This document shows positions 24,569 to 37,400 of a DNA stretch of 64,000 bases, piece by piece. The notes under the pieces were generated by a model, which saw nothing but the letters and a program-made list of their open reading frames with translations, was not told the origin of the DNA and did not search any database. This stretch comes from Sycobia sp. Sy_11 (Eukaryota > Arthropoda > Insecta > Hymenoptera > Epichrysomallidae). The stretch covers positions 3,168,001-3,232,000 of the forward strand of contig JACCIC010000015.1 of assembly GCA_018907035.1 (NCBI GenBank), given 5' to 3'. Both the position numbers and the translations under genes were made by a program. Position 1 is the stretch's first letter. The number at the start of each line of letters is the position of its first letter.

Positions 24569-24570
<2 letters not shown>

Positions 24571-24606
<36 letters not shown>
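24571..24606. repeat. (CT)n microsatellite
   Basis: Uninterrupted CT tract. Confidence 0.96.
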
Positions 24607-24609
<3 letters not shown>

Positions 24610-25419
24610 CCTTCACTTTTTCACCGTCATTTTATGTGAGCGACAGCAAATGACCCTACTGCAGTAGTACTACCGAATGAACGAGGATTTTTTCGAAGTT
24701 TCTTTTTGTTGACTCAATGATACTTGTTCATCGCTCGTTCGAATACAAAGTTTGACTACATTGTCTTGGACCTAAACAATTCGTTTCAGACCAGGTATTT
24801 ACATTGCTTTTACATAATTTACATGCAGCGTGAACTGTGAATATCCGTCTAAATATCTGGTTTCCAAAAATCCGTCCATTTCGTCAACGTTGAGCAATAA
24901 TTTTGTAACGAATTAAATTCGAATCGTCATTCGTGGATCGAGCCCTCTCGGCTTGAATTGAATTAAGGCGGGTCAAACGGCAAAAAGAAGATTCCCTCGA
25001 ATTTTCAAGATAAATGCAGCCCTGAAGTGAAATATATATTCAAATTTGCTACTTGTTCATTCACTACGACCCTCTTACCCCCTTGTCTCTTTCTTGCTGC
25101 AGCAGCGCGCGGCACCAAGGGGGGGGGGAGGAAATTTTTTGAATAGCCTGCTGCCAGCAAGTAATTAATAATTGCAGGATCGTCTTCCGGCGAGGCTGGG
25201 GTATTCTGAAAAATTCTCGGTTTAATTACCCAAGCCGACTGCTGGAAACTGTGCAGTTGTATAATTGCTTTTCTTTGAGAGCTGACAAACGAGTTCCGAC
25301 CCCCCACCCCCTTCACCAATCATGAAGGTCTTTTAAAAGTTGAAAAGCTCTTTATTTTCGAGAGGCGAGGACGAATGGCTCGGTATATCGTTCATTAAAT
25401 GAAAAAATTAGTTCTTCTT

Positions 25420-27180
25420 ATTATGAAAAATTCGCGGAAACTGTGAGGATCGACGCTCGTTATCAGTGATTTTTTTTGGGATCACTGAGCAGTGTGATCG
25501 TCGTGAAAAATTGCGTAACATCCTATTCGGAAGAATATGCCCCCAATTGCAATTAATTGCTTATAAATATTTTAAGCCACAGGACACAATTACGGAATTT
25601 TTTTTTTTGGCGATCCAAGTAGATACACTATTTAAATTTCAATTATTTAAACAAAGAGGAAGCAGTGAAGATTTTCTTTTGGGTTGATTTTTTTCTCTAA
25701 AAACATCTATTTTTAAACAAAAAATGCACATTTAAAAAGCTTTTATATTTTTCATAGTCAAAGATATTTAAATCATCGAATTTAAATCGCAAAATCGTAA
25801 TTAGCAAACATTTTTGGAAAATTAAAAATGGTTATTTCCGTTTTAACCATAATTAATTATTTCGAATAATTTAACATTAATAATTAAGCAAATTAATGAT
25901 GAAAATTTAAACTCGAAAATAACAAATGATAAAAAGTGAAAACATTACGATGCGAATATGCAACAATAAAAGTCAATTGTTTATTGATAATTGCTTCCCT
26001 CAAAATTTGTTGCATTGCTTATCTCAAAATTTTCTAGGATGCAAATACTTAAAATTATTAGTGAAATTTTAAGTTTTGAAATTTTCAAAATGTTACTTAA
26101 TAACGATTTTTTATGTACTCTGAGATTAAAAAATTGAGTTTTACATATCTGAATTGTTTAATTATATATTTTTAGATGACATGCTTTTGAAATCTTTGAA
26201 ATTTGGCTTACAATAGTCTATATTTTCAAAAAAATATATGTTCTATATAAGATTCGATTTCACGAATATTCTACCCAATATAATAAACAAGGACAGTCTG
26301 ACTGCTATTATTTTAGTTAATATATCATATTATATATAGATAAACATATTTAGGAATTTAATGCAGAACAGTCGACATAAATACAATTTTTAATTTAATA
26401 TTTTACCTTTTTTAATAAAAAAAACCTCCAGATTCGCATTCTATAGGGTCAAAATCATTAAGAAAAGCCTTTTTTACTCAGAGACATATATTATTGCAAA
26501 CGGTAAGCTACCTCCAGCTCCAGAATATGACTTTTGTGTCTTACATGAGCCGAAATCTTCTTATATATATTAGTGTTTTCACAGAAATGAAAACAAATTT
26601 TACGATCAAACCATTTAATTAACATTTAATAATTCATTAGCAATAGATACATTTGAAGATACGTTCCTAATTGAGAAATTACTACTAATGAAATCTCTTT
26701 GCAAGGTATACAGATATAGAACATACTAGATATACTGCTTTGCAAGAATTAATATAGACGAAACTTATGTTAAGCGAGAGACAGCATGAATAAAATTATT
26801 CAGATAGTTGCAAATCAAAGATTTGAATCTATGAATAGGTAACAGATTCTAATCCCCTTATTTTTCGGATTACCACTCACGAATGCTAAATCTGGCATTC
26901 GCTTTGCAATTACAACTATGTATAAACTTTTCTTACTCTGATTATTACGTAAATAAGCAGATTTAGTTCTGTTTTCACATTTACAGAATTGATTGCTCCT
27001 TTTATTTCCTGCTTATTCGACATTCCAACCCAATTAAATTCTTAATACGTATTTAACACATTAAATGCTAACTTTTCAAATTTTTAAATATCAGTTTTTA
27101 AATAGCAGATGGAGAAACAAAAACGCCCGGCAAATTAAATTGCATTTCAATTGAGTGCAAAAATCGGTTTGCCGAAATAG
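25420..27180. other. AT-rich non-coding DNA
   Basis: Very AT-rich, with no exon seen. Contains copy B of the dispersed repeat. Confidence 0.5.
26289..26396 (+). repeat. Dispersed repeat family, copy B
   Basis: Begins AAGGACAGTCTGACTGCTAT, shared with copy C. It continues TATTTTAGTTAAT and ends AGTCGACATAAATACAAT, both shared with copy A. It therefore links the three copies into one family. All three have the same orientation. Confidence 0.6.
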
Positions 27181-27720
27181 CGCTGAATTTAATTCCACTG
27201 ATAAAGTAAGAAATTGCGCGAGAATGAGAGGGGCGCGCGTATAACGCGCGGGTTCGAGCGAACGAGAAACGGGAGATCTATCGAAGTAGACGCAATTAAC
27301 GTCGGTCTCCGCGTTTGCGTTGGAAGAAAATCGAATAGAGAAGTTAGCGTTCGCTTCTCGACGATTAGGACCCCCCCCCCGCCATTAGACACTATGGATT
27401 CTTTTTCTTTATCCTCTATATCCCACTGTCTATTTTTCTTCATTTCTTCATCTTCACTCCCCTCATTCATACGTCTCCTTTTTATTCCTCTTCTGATAGA
27501 CCGCGAACGAAGCATCCACTGACTTTTCCGCCTTTCGTCGATGAAATAAAAAAAAATCACCGGTTAGATCGATTCTCACGTACTCTGATCATTACGCGAG
27601 TATTCTCGCGAAAACTACGTTTCCACGGTAAATTGTAGAACAATGAGTGAGAAGGTTCAAAAGGCTTTTAAACGTCCCGATACAACAGTAGCTTCCAGAT
27701 TGCACAAGTATGAATTTATC
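27180..27720. other. CpG-rich patch with a run of ten C
   Basis: CpG-rich at 27210-27370, a C10 run at 27371-27380, then pyrimidine-rich sequence. At 27643-27707 an ATG with A at -3 opens a 21-codon frame (MSEKVQKAFKRPDTTVASRL then H) that meets a donor-like GTATGA. This could be a short first coding exon but matches nothing recognised. Confidence 0.3.
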
Positions 27721-28394
27721 TTTCTTTATCAGCGAAACTCAATTTACGTTATATAACACATATAATAAAAGCTATTTAAATCTCCAATGTAGTCTCTAAG
27801 TTAATACGCATTATTTATCCTAAATTTCTAGTTAAACATAATTGCAATAGTTCAAATAATTCAAACCAAATTTGTCACAGAGAAAAACTTTAAGAATCTG
27901 AAATCTGGAAACAATAATTCGATAACGTAACAATGCTTAACATTAAATTCTTTTCCGTTCATTTAACTCGTCTTCTAATTCTATATTCGGAAATAACAGT
28001 TAGTAATATTATTGCATTCTATTAATTGCGAAAAATTGAAGTAAGCTTTAACCATTATTAATTAGTAAGTAATAGATATATATTTGAATAAGGTTAAGAA
28101 CAAAATAAAAGAAAATTGATGTATGAAGAAAGCTAATCAGATTCGTGTATTGAAGATAAAGTTATTCATTTTTTGATATTTTCAATATCTCACAGCTCGA
28201 TAAGGGTTCAGTTGAGTAACAAAATAAAAAATTAAAAATAAAACGTCGATGCTTCATGGACTTTGGTGTTCAACCTTCAAACATAAACGTGGTATACATT
28301 CAAAGACCAATGACAACAATAACAACAAAATGACACCAATCAAAAATCCCAAAATCGATGTCGCTTCATTGTTTATGTCGGACCATAAGTTTTA

Positions 28395-28452
<58 letters not shown>

Positions 28453-28783
28453 ACTAACCATATCTCGCGGCGTTAATTTAAAGCTCGTCAATTTCCATCT
28501 AATTCCAACTACATAAGTGCTCATGTACTCGGAACTGCATAAGCAACCCTTCCGTCTGATACGTGCAGAGCCGCGAGAAGATCTTTAAAAGCAGACCTTT
28601 AATAGTAAACTTGGTCTGACATAGATTTAAAATATTTTAAAGAACCGTAGCGAGCTCGAAACGTTGGACTGGATCTTCAATTAGCTAAGGTTGGAGACAG
28701 TCAGATTGCACTTTACTAACAAAAAAAATTTTTTTTCAGCTAATATTTTATTTTCAGATTAGTCTACGGGGATGACTGTAAAT
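27720..28783. other. AT-rich non-coding DNA
   Basis: No exon seen. A less AT-rich stretch at about 28480-28720 has a transposon-like look but could not be assigned. Confidence 0.4.
28397..28450. repeat. (TA)n microsatellite
   Basis: Uninterrupted TA tract. Confidence 0.97.
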
Positions 28784-28830
28784 AAGGATAGTCTGACTGT
28801 CATTATAATTTTTAATTTTAATTATAATTT
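28784..28830 (+). repeat. Dispersed repeat family, copy C (partial)
   Basis: AAGGATAGTCTGACTGTCAT matches the start of copy B, with differences at the sixth base and near the end. It then becomes plain AT-rich sequence, so only the left end is preserved. Confidence 0.45.
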
Positions 28831-29210
28831 TTATTATTTTTGTGTATTGATGTATTAATGTTAATGTAGATATCTATTGATATTGTTTTCGATTGATTTA
28901 ATTGGACTGTAAGACCAATGAAAAAACATTTATCAATTTGACATAGATTTACGTGAGAATTCTCTAATCGAAAGTATACGCATGACTGTGTAATCGAAAA
29001 TATTCAATTTAGACGCGATTGAACGGCTTCGAATCGTCGATTTTCTCTGGATTTATCATAAAAGTTATGGTTAGTAGAGCATTTGCGCTCTCATTTCTAT
29101 ATATCGCCGAGAGCCGAGTGAAATATTGTAACGCCAGCTTGGAATGAAACGGCACTCGGCATCCTCCACATTATGGGTCTAAATGACAAATGGGGATTGC
29201 TGAAAATACG

Positions 29211-29213
<3 letters not shown>

Positions 29214-29259
<46 letters not shown>
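29214..29259. repeat. (TA)n microsatellite
   Basis: Uninterrupted TA tract. Confidence 0.97.
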
Positions 29260-29261
<2 letters not shown>

Positions 29262-30196
29262 TCTGCTCTATGGGAGCAATGAAGAGATTCACACTTGAGA
29301 CTTTTATTAGCATGCAAAGAGATATGACGAGATGATTACATTATACACAATGCGTATATATAGGCCTTTCACGTATCGAGTGACACGCGGACGAAGCATT
29401 ATAGAGTATAAATGCCTTCGTAAATTTGATTTATAAGAGATGTTATTGACTCGTACTTGAATGAAAAAAAAAGAAAAGGTTCTTTCTATTACATGCATGA
29501 AGATGAAATAAACAAGTATCAATTTTCATTTATTATGGATATATGTGTCATTAAATGCTTAATTTGAAATAAGTTAATTTGCTTTATGCTTGCCATTTCA
29601 CTGGTTCTTCAGTATATAATAAATTAAGGATTTTCTGTATGACATAATGTAATAATATGAATTATCCAGAATATAGTAGGAAAAAAAGAAACTGGGTTAG
29701 TTTTACTACAGTCAGGTTCTATTTAAAGATGAAATTTCTTTTAAAAAATGTTCGCAAACTATTCTGAAAGGTACTAATCAAAGGATTATAATTATTTAAC
29801 GATGGAAAAATCACATTAAATATTCATTTAAATATAGACTTTACAAGTCCATTAATTTGAATAAGGCGTATGGTTTACATTTACGATTTTTCTGAATATT
29901 CGTAAAACTATATTTTTAGCATATTAATATATGGAGCATTTATGTACTAGGTGACTAATAACTAATATATATATACATACACACATTATACCTGAACGTA
30001 CGGATTAAGCTTCAATTTTAAAGTTTTGTTGAACAATTCTTGAATTGAAGTTTGCAAGACAATGCACCAAGAAAATTTCTATAGATTCTCTAACTTCTAT
30101 CTCTCTTTCTCCGCACGTTAAAATCTCTCGGCAATATTTTACAATCTTCGCTTCGCAATAGTGGCTCTGCATTGGTTGCGGAATCTCTGTCGCTGA

Positions 30197-30225
<29 letters not shown>
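30197..30225. repeat. (CA)n microsatellite
   Basis: CA tract followed by a short TA run. Confidence 0.96.
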
Positions 30226-30228
<3 letters not shown>

Positions 30229-30310
30229 GTATATATATATAATGGTATAACTATCGTTCACACAAGATTTATAACGGAGTATGAACGCGATACTTTTATG
30301 TTTTAAAAGT

Positions 30311-30314
<4 letters not shown>

Positions 30315-30369
<55 letters not shown>
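30315..30369. repeat. (TA)n microsatellite
   Basis: Uninterrupted TA tract, followed by GTAT-type repeats to about 30394. Confidence 0.97.
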
Positions 30370-30376
<7 letters not shown>

Positions 30377-32478
30377 GTATATATATGTATGTATTTGACC
30401 CCGTGACTAATCACCCGTGCGGTAGTAGACAATAATTGTCAAGAGTTATAATATGCGACTCGTCGTGCTGGTCCATAAAGAAGTCGTCTTCTTTGCTTCG
30501 TTCTCGAAGGAGGCGTATATTTATATTTAGACAAAGCATTTGTTTCGTGCGCCCCGTTTTCGACGTTCGCGTCTACCTAATTCTTAGAAGGAATTATAAT
30601 TTTTTTCTTAACGCAAGCACGAGCATTGGACCTTGGTTCGCTTTTATTTCGCGTCGATGGACGGGTACTGAAGGTGTCACTAAGCCCTCAGCTTGATGTC
30701 AAATAATATTATAATAATTGCGCTGCATGAAAGTTCGTGTTTGCTATCTGAACGAAGAAGTAATTTATACATGTAGAGGTGTAACGGATTTGCGGCCACT
30801 GAGACCAGAAATTCTATATCTATGTTATATTTTCTTCGGGAATACGGGTTTGTGGAATCTCCAAGCCCAATTAGGATTTTACGCGCGACCGGAGTTATTG
30901 TTTGGAAAAAGTTTTTACGGTAGTGTTAATGGAAATTCACTTTTTCATCGTTATTTAAGCAAGATTTCTTCGCACTTAACGGAGTTATTATGGGTGCTTT
31001 CATAAGAATAATAATGCCTGAGAGAAATCATTGTTCTTTTTTTTCAATACCGAGGGTATTTAAAAAAATTACTGAATCATACGGCTTCATATCTTTGTTA
31101 AAACAAAGTAACAATTATCTATAGTTGACTGGATACAATGGTTACACTTCGACTTTGGAATTGTGAAAGTGACAATTATTCAACTGGCACCTTATCACGT
31201 AAATACAGATAATTAACTTATAGAGTTTCAATTGGTATAAAGAATTCGACAAATGTTTCTTACGATTCCCAGATAATAAGAATCCACTTACTTTTTCACG
31301 ATTTCATGATCAATAAAATGATAAATTGATAAGATTACATGCCTAATATATTATAATTGTCACTGTCACACATATATTTAAAGGATGTATAGTTTTCAGA
31401 AAGTAACGGTGTGATTTCTTACATTCAATCGGATATATTTAGTCTCTGAAGAATGATTGACATGGAATTAAACATTTATTTCAATATATAAATTTCAAGA
31501 ACTATTTTATTGAGTGTCCTCATTTGAATTTCAATCATACTCCATCAGATGAAATATAAACAGTTAATGTACCGTAATATTTCAATATTACGTACTGGTT
31601 ACTATAAGGAAAAGAAGGTCGATAAAGAATTTTCTGCAAGTAAATTTTTTTTTTTTACCTACTGTAATAAAGTATGCATAATTTAATGGCTCTTATCTTG
31701 GGGAAAAAGACGCGGTGGTAGAAAGCCAAACGTAATTGCTCTTAATTATAGAGAATAGCATTAAAAGTTTTTCACGTTTTCTTAATTACAGGTTTAATTT
31801 GCATTGGGCGTTTTATAAAGATGAACCTCAATAATTCTAATTTTCCCTTGTCAATGTAAAAGAGCGAACTAAAAATACATTTAATAATATCCTTTAACAA
31901 TTTCATCTGAATTCAATAATTATATGATTTAATTTATTATTCATTTAGTATGAGAACATGAAAAAGCCTCTTAAAAACTTCTTTTGATTTTTAATTTTTC
32001 TATATTTCGATATAAATTCTACTTAGAATTTAAGTTGTTACCGATCGGCTACTAGGTGCCGATCTGTATTTTTTGAATATTATCCAAATAACCATGCTCA
32101 AAGATTTTTAATACAATGTAGCACGTAACATACCTTTATTCAATCTTTTATTTTATTTTTATTCATATAATTATTGAATAAGTTATTTTTTGTAGTTTCA
32201 TTTACATATAACTCTTAATTACACTTTACATACTTCACTTAACTTATTCTAAGTAAGTTTGTTTTACTATATAGAACTTTTTTACTTATAAAATATTCCA
32301 ATATATCTATTCTTACGTACGTGAATCTGAACTTCTCAAATAAATGAATCTTTCTCAAATAAAAGAAAAGTAGGGTCTTCATCAAAATTTTAGCAATGCC
32401 CCCGCCCTTCCGCGATCATTCCACTGTATATACTGCCTGAGTTATGAACAAGGGATTAAAGATATAATATAATATAAT

Positions 32479-32521
32479 GTGTGTGTGTGTGTTTATGTGT
32501 GTGTTTATGTGTATGTGTGTT

Positions 32522-32569
<48 letters not shown>

Positions 32570-32669
32570 CGTGTGTGTGTGCGTGGTGTGTGTGTGTGTG
32601 TGTGCGTGTGCGTGCGTGTGTGTGTGTGTGTGTGTGCGTGTGCGTGTGTGTGTGTGTGCGTGCGTGTGT
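32479..32669. repeat. Long imperfect (GT)n microsatellite
   Basis: About 190 bp of GT with GC, TTTAT and GG interruptions, the longest simple repeat in the window. Open frames through it on both strands are artefacts (Cys-Val and Thr-His runs). Confidence 0.97.
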
Positions 32670-33108
32670 ATTAATATCAAAATTCTATATACCATATTCT
32701 CATACCTTTTTTATATCATACTATATTCTACACGCAAAAATATACTATCCTAAACTTTATCATCCATAATTCACGCAAAATATTTAAGCCCTCTCGTTTC
32801 AAAAAACCCTCCTGAAAATATAACTTTTTTCCCCATCTGACAAAGACCTTTATTTCAAAATATGGATCTTCTACATTATTTGAAATAGCAACAAACCGGT
32901 AGTGATTAAGAAAAGTGGCGTTTAAAGGCTTAACCAAAAACGTATCAATGCTTATTAATAGACTAAGCGCATTTGCGGGGCATTCGGAAACAATGCCAGT
33001 GCTCAAAATGCATTTTAACTATAATATAACTACACACAATTTCTCTTGATCATTATGAATATTTTTTTTTGTCCGGTATAAACTTCTCTAATAATATCGA
33101 GGACTCGC

Positions 33109-33113
<5 letters not shown>

Positions 33114-33177
<64 letters not shown>

Positions 33178-33181
33178 GTAT
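33114..33181. repeat. (TA)n microsatellite with (GTAT)n end
   Basis: TA tract to about 33165, then about four GTAT units. Confidence 0.96.
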
Positions 33182-33377
33182 GGTATATATGTATGGTATA
33201 TGTACTTCACAGTAGTATATACACGTTCACAATTGAATTAAATTTAGCACGACGAAATTCTTGAGTTCCGGAAGGTAGAGGGGAAAGCATCAGGGGGATC
33301 AAAACGACCAACCGCAGAAGTTAAGGGAACAGGTGAAAATTGCGCTCTTCACTCCCCCTTTTGCGTTCATATATATG

Positions 33378-33381
<4 letters not shown>

Positions 33382-33408
<27 letters not shown>
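33382..33408. repeat. (TA)n microsatellite
   Basis: Short TA tract just left of a CpG-rich patch. Confidence 0.93.
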
Positions 33409-33488
33409 GCTCTTCGATTGCCGGCAGTCCTATATTGAGGAAGTGGCTGCGCGTACTTCGATGCTCGTTGATTGCTTCCGGAACCGTA

Positions 33489-33541
33489 GAGAAAGAGAGA
33501 GAGAAAGAGAGAGTGAGAGAGAGAGAGAGACAGAGAGAGAG
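33489..33541. repeat. (GA)n microsatellite, imperfect
   Basis: GA tract with AAA, GTG and CAG interruptions. Confidence 0.94.
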
Positions 33542-33730
33542 TGGGATGAGGGAAAGAGAGCGTGAGTGGGGGAGAAGCGGAGGAAATAAAGGAAATAGGC
33601 AGAGAGGGTCGAAATTTTCCATTGCATCATCGCAGAAGCGCCTGATCGATCGAAGCGCTTTCCACCCGTGGATTCTGGCTGAGCCACGCACTATTAATGA
33701 CAATTTTCTGCACCGGAGGTAGAGGGGAAA

Positions 33731-33758
33731 AGAGAGAGAGAGAGAGAGAGAGAGATAA

Positions 33759-33799
<41 letters not shown>
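33731..33799. repeat. (GA)n microsatellite, interrupted
   Basis: Two GA blocks separated by GATAAAGTGA, then a GGA interruption. Confidence 0.95.
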
Positions 33800-33894
33800 T
33801 GCGAGAAATCAAAATACTCGTACCGGATACAGACCGCGCGATTCGCTTTGCGGAATGCCAATGACTCGCGTGCGACGAGATTGCGGGACAAGGC

Positions 33895-33918
33895 GGGGGG
33901 GGGGGCGCTGGGGTAGGG
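33895..33918 (+). other. Potential G-quadruplex
   Basis: A run of 11 G, then CGCT, GGGG, TA and GGG. With the long run split in two, this gives four G tracts with short loops, enough for a quadruplex on the plus strand. Confidence 0.45.
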
Positions 33919-34339
33919 CAACCGAGACACAGCACGGGATATCGCCGCTTCATCGCGGGCGTAACGCTCCTCGATTTCCGTCCCCGCAGGGCTGAGCGAG
34001 GCCGAAATTTCAAACGTCTGCGGCGGCGCGGCGCGTGCGTCAGGGGGGCGCGCGCAGGAGTGCCGCGGCGAGCGGCAGGCGAATTACAGGGGAGACGCGG
34101 CGGTGACGCCGAATAATGAAGGTGCGGGCGTCGCGGCGCTCGGCTGTGCGAGACTCCGAGATTGCGGGACCCCGGTGGACGGGATTTGCCCAGGTGCTTA
34201 TTTTGGGAAGGGGGCGGGGGAGCTGTAGAATATGGATTAACTTCGACGGTGCCGGTAGTTTGCACATCGCAGTTCATCCCGAATTGAATGAGAAATTCTA
34301 ACGTCCCGCATTGGTTCGAATGAGAAAGCGAGTTGTACT

Positions 34340-35117
34340 TGGCAGTTTTACGATACAATTTTTATCGCAGTTTGGTTGATTTCGATAAAAACTAATGTTA
34401 TTTTTAAATGACTGTTGAATCTAATCTGTTGAATGAAGTCACTGGTGTGATGATTCAAATTGTTAAAAATGTAGAACTAGAATGTAATCTTTACGACGGA
34501 TGCTTTTCATATATTTCACGTATCCCTCAATAAATCACCCAGCTTAACATATATGGTGCCGCTATGAAAATGCTATTTTGCACGAAATTAAAAACGTGAT
34601 CTGGAGCTGGTTAAGCGAAATCAATGCAACGGAAAAGTCTGCTGTTTCACTAGTACACCGTAGTGTAGAGACTTCTCGTGCTCCGGTGACGATTGGATGA
34701 AGATTTTCAAAAGGGATGTGAAGAAAATTGAATCTTGTAATCGTACAGTGCAATGACTTTTATCCAAAACAACGCAGACTGCTAGAATAAAAATTTCTTG
34801 AATTCTTTTTTTTTTTTGTAGTAGCAAAGACTTGTCAACCTTCAAAGGTTTCGATGATGGTGAAATAACCTTGGCGATGAATTTCAATGATATTCTAGAG
34901 TCATGAATTCATTTTAGTCTTGAAAAAGTTGCGTTAAACTACAGAATAATGCTCCTTTGTTCTTTATATTTTTTTGTTCTTTTGTAATATTCGCACCATG
35001 CTTCTTACCTTAATCATCGCTTTTGAGAATACCACCAAATTTCAGGTCATCAATTTTTCTCTGCAATATTTCTCTGCAAGTACCCGTGACTAAAAATACA
35101 TTAATCCATTATGTGAA

Positions 35118-35173
<56 letters not shown>

Positions 35174-35660
35174 CTAATAAACTAGTAAGAACATGCAAAT
35201 TACGAGATACTAATTATAAGAGGTACGGAAAACATCGCAGAACATACTCATTAGTTACCTCCGGGGTCAATATTTTCTATATAGTAATAGCTTCATGTTC
35301 TTGGAACGATCTCTGGTTATTATTCAGAAAACAATGAAACAGTGAAGCTTTCATTGAAGGATTATTTTACCGACGTAAAAATATATCATACTGCGTAAAT
35401 CCTATAATGATAGGCTAGTTTTAAGATTCGATCGATGAGAATCTTCATAATACACACGAGACCAAGAATCATTTCTAAATGTTCATATACGTTTATAAAC
35501 ATGGTCAATAATCGATTTTTTTACCATTATTATATAACATCCGCCTATTTATCTATCATTAATAACGATAATAATCGATGAATGAGTCGAGTGTGCTTAT
35601 AAATACAGACATGTGATAATTTTTACGGAGTCGCATCATTTAATTGACCTATATAGTCCT
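34340..35660. other. AT-rich non-coding DNA
   Basis: No exon seen; contains one TA tract. Confidence 0.5.
35119..35172. repeat. (TA)n microsatellite
   Basis: Uninterrupted TA tract. Confidence 0.97.
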
Positions 35661-36052
35661 ATAGTCGTATACGCTTGAGAAGATCTAGCCGTCGTGTGTG
35701 TCTATATATAGATCTGAAGAATAGTTCTCCCCCCAAGGACCTATCTTTTTTTCTTTGTTTTTTTTTCTTCTTATTGCTGAAAAGAGCTCGCAATTTCGCG
35801 GGTATTCCACCGCGAAAGAGCCGCAATCCCAAGGAGCAAGGATTGCAGAAACCAATTCGCGCGCGTGGAAAGGCGGGATAATCTCGCGCCGGCCGCGCAT
35901 TAGTCGAGCCGGCGATGGGACTGTGTGCGTCAGTGCACGCGCGCGTACACGTAGCCCGCTGCGATTCCGTGTTAGTACGTTTGCCCGCTAACCGCGACGG
36001 CGCTGATTTCGTCACGTACACGTCACAGGGAAAGCTGACGCTGGCTTCGCTT

Positions 36053-36106
<54 letters not shown>

Positions 36107-36180
36107 CAAGCATCACGGGAAAAATGCAACCAGTCGATAATCAGTGAAAATGTCAAGTATTGCTCGTGAATATTTGGCAA
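35660..36180. other. CpG-rich patch ending in a (CA)n tract
   Basis: CpG-rich at about 35790-36050. Frames on both strands (up to 173 codons on minus) are compositional and run through the CA repeat. Confidence 0.45.
36055..36105. repeat. (CA)n microsatellite
   Basis: Uninterrupted CA tract. Confidence 0.97.
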
Positions 36181-37345
36181 TTATTCCTGGAGAATGGAGC
36201 AATTATTATAGATGAGCAAACGGTATCGAGATCTTTTTGGCCCTTTTGATGCAATTACAACGACTAATTCTACCTCCGTTTGCGAATATGTAATGCTGAA
36301 TTAAATTCAATTTAGAAACGTCGAAGTTTAATTCAAGTAATGCCTGGCGCAATGAAATGAAATTATTCTAAATCACTGTAACATATAGCAGAAATTATTA
36401 GAAAAGAACATGTTTTAGTATATTATACTTATATTAATTAGAAGCTGTCCTATTTTTAATATTGATTAGTAAACAACGCACTTTTACGTTACTTTCATGT
36501 CACTTAACTAATTTTTGCAAAATAATTGTAGTAATTTTATTTGATGTAGGTAAAGTATAAAAGTTGTTTTTGTATTCTGCGAGATTACTATGTAGAACTG
36601 CTATAACTTTCGTGTAGTTGTAATTTAGAAACTATAATGACTTTTAGTTTCTAAAGAAGATAATTTTTCATTTTAGAACTACTATATCTTATAATAAATT
36701 ACGACATATATAATTTAAGTTATAAAATCTATTATTTAACGGCACTGTTCTCGCCATTAGATAACGAGATTATGGAAATACTATTTATAATTTACTATTT
36801 ATAGATCATTTGATATAATCAGCCAAATTCATTATAATATATACGAATGAATATATATATATTTTTTAAAATTGACATGTCTAAATAAATGTTAATAGTT
36901 TCCTTATTCGCATATGATGGTATGATGGGAAGATTCCACGCGGAAGCGCTTCGACTCGTGAGAACAGGCGAGATAAAAGATGATAATTTTTCTATATTAA
37001 TTCTTACGAGGCTAATTGTTCGCATCCTCGTAGTTGGTTTATTAAATAATCTGACTTAAGTTGAATAAAACAGCAATTTTTAATAGTCATCTAGTAAAAC
37101 ATTAATAGACGGATAACGTTGAATTATCCACAAAATACTAGAATAATAGTCATGTTTATAATTATGGTAAGGAAAAGCCAATCGAATATGGGTCAAAATT
37201 TGTGCAACTTTCCACTATACTTCTTATGTAAGATTGTATATCTATATATGTAATATTATTCTTCCAATTAATCTATCTTTATCCACAATATTTATAATGT
37301 TATATTGAGTATCTACTGAACAAGAAACTAATTATATCTAATTAA

Positions 37346-37393
<48 letters not shown>

Positions 37394-37400
37394 CATGGTT
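36180..37400. other. AT-rich non-coding DNA
   Basis: No exon seen. Confidence 0.5.
37349..37391. repeat. (TA)n microsatellite
   Basis: Uninterrupted TA tract. Confidence 0.97.

Larger units (their letters stand above)
24000..25420. other. Moderately GC-rich stretch with two (CT)n tracts
   Basis: CT-rich and CpG-containing sequence around 24040-24620, and a second GC-rich part at 25050-25320 with runs of G and C. Translations show no recognisable domain. Confidence 0.4.
28831..33300. other. AT-rich non-coding DNA with several microsatellites
   Basis: No exon is supported. Two frames of mixed composition were considered: 30718-31005 (+, 95 codons) and 32728-33006 (-, 92 codons, starting at TTG). 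Neither resembles a known family. Confidence 0.45.
33410..34340. other. CpG-rich patch with two (GA)n tracts and a G-rich block
   Basis: The most GC-rich stretch of the window at about 33880-34240. It holds the longest open frame present (243 codons, minus, 33627-34358), but that frame translates GA tracts into Ser-Leu runs and is otherwise Pro/Arg-rich without a domain, so it is not called as a gene. An acceptor-like CCGTCCCCGCAG and a donor-like CAG|GTGCTT on the plus strand could frame a non-coding exon. No proof. Confidence 0.35.

Noticed and set aside
28560..28700. Phrase around GTAGCGAGCTCGAAACGTTGG considered as a transposon 3' end
   Set aside because: The impression rests on a vague likeness only. 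No ends, no coding remnants and no second copy in the window.
30718..31005. 95-codon plus-strand frame with mixed composition
   Set aside because: No ATG at its start, no recognised family, and no supporting splice sites.
32456..32769. Several overlapping frames coding for Cys-Val or Thr-His runs
   Set aside because: Direct translations of the GT/CA microsatellite.
32728..33006. 92-codon minus-strand frame of balanced composition
   Set aside because: Starts at TTG with no ATG at the start, no recognised family, and no clear splice sites. Possibly old transposon coding sequence.
33627..34358. Longest open frame of the window, 243 codons on the minus strand
   Set aside because: It runs through two GA tracts (Ser-Leu runs) and a very GC-rich block (Pro/Arg runs). 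It has no domain or signal peptide, and overlapping frames are open on both strands.
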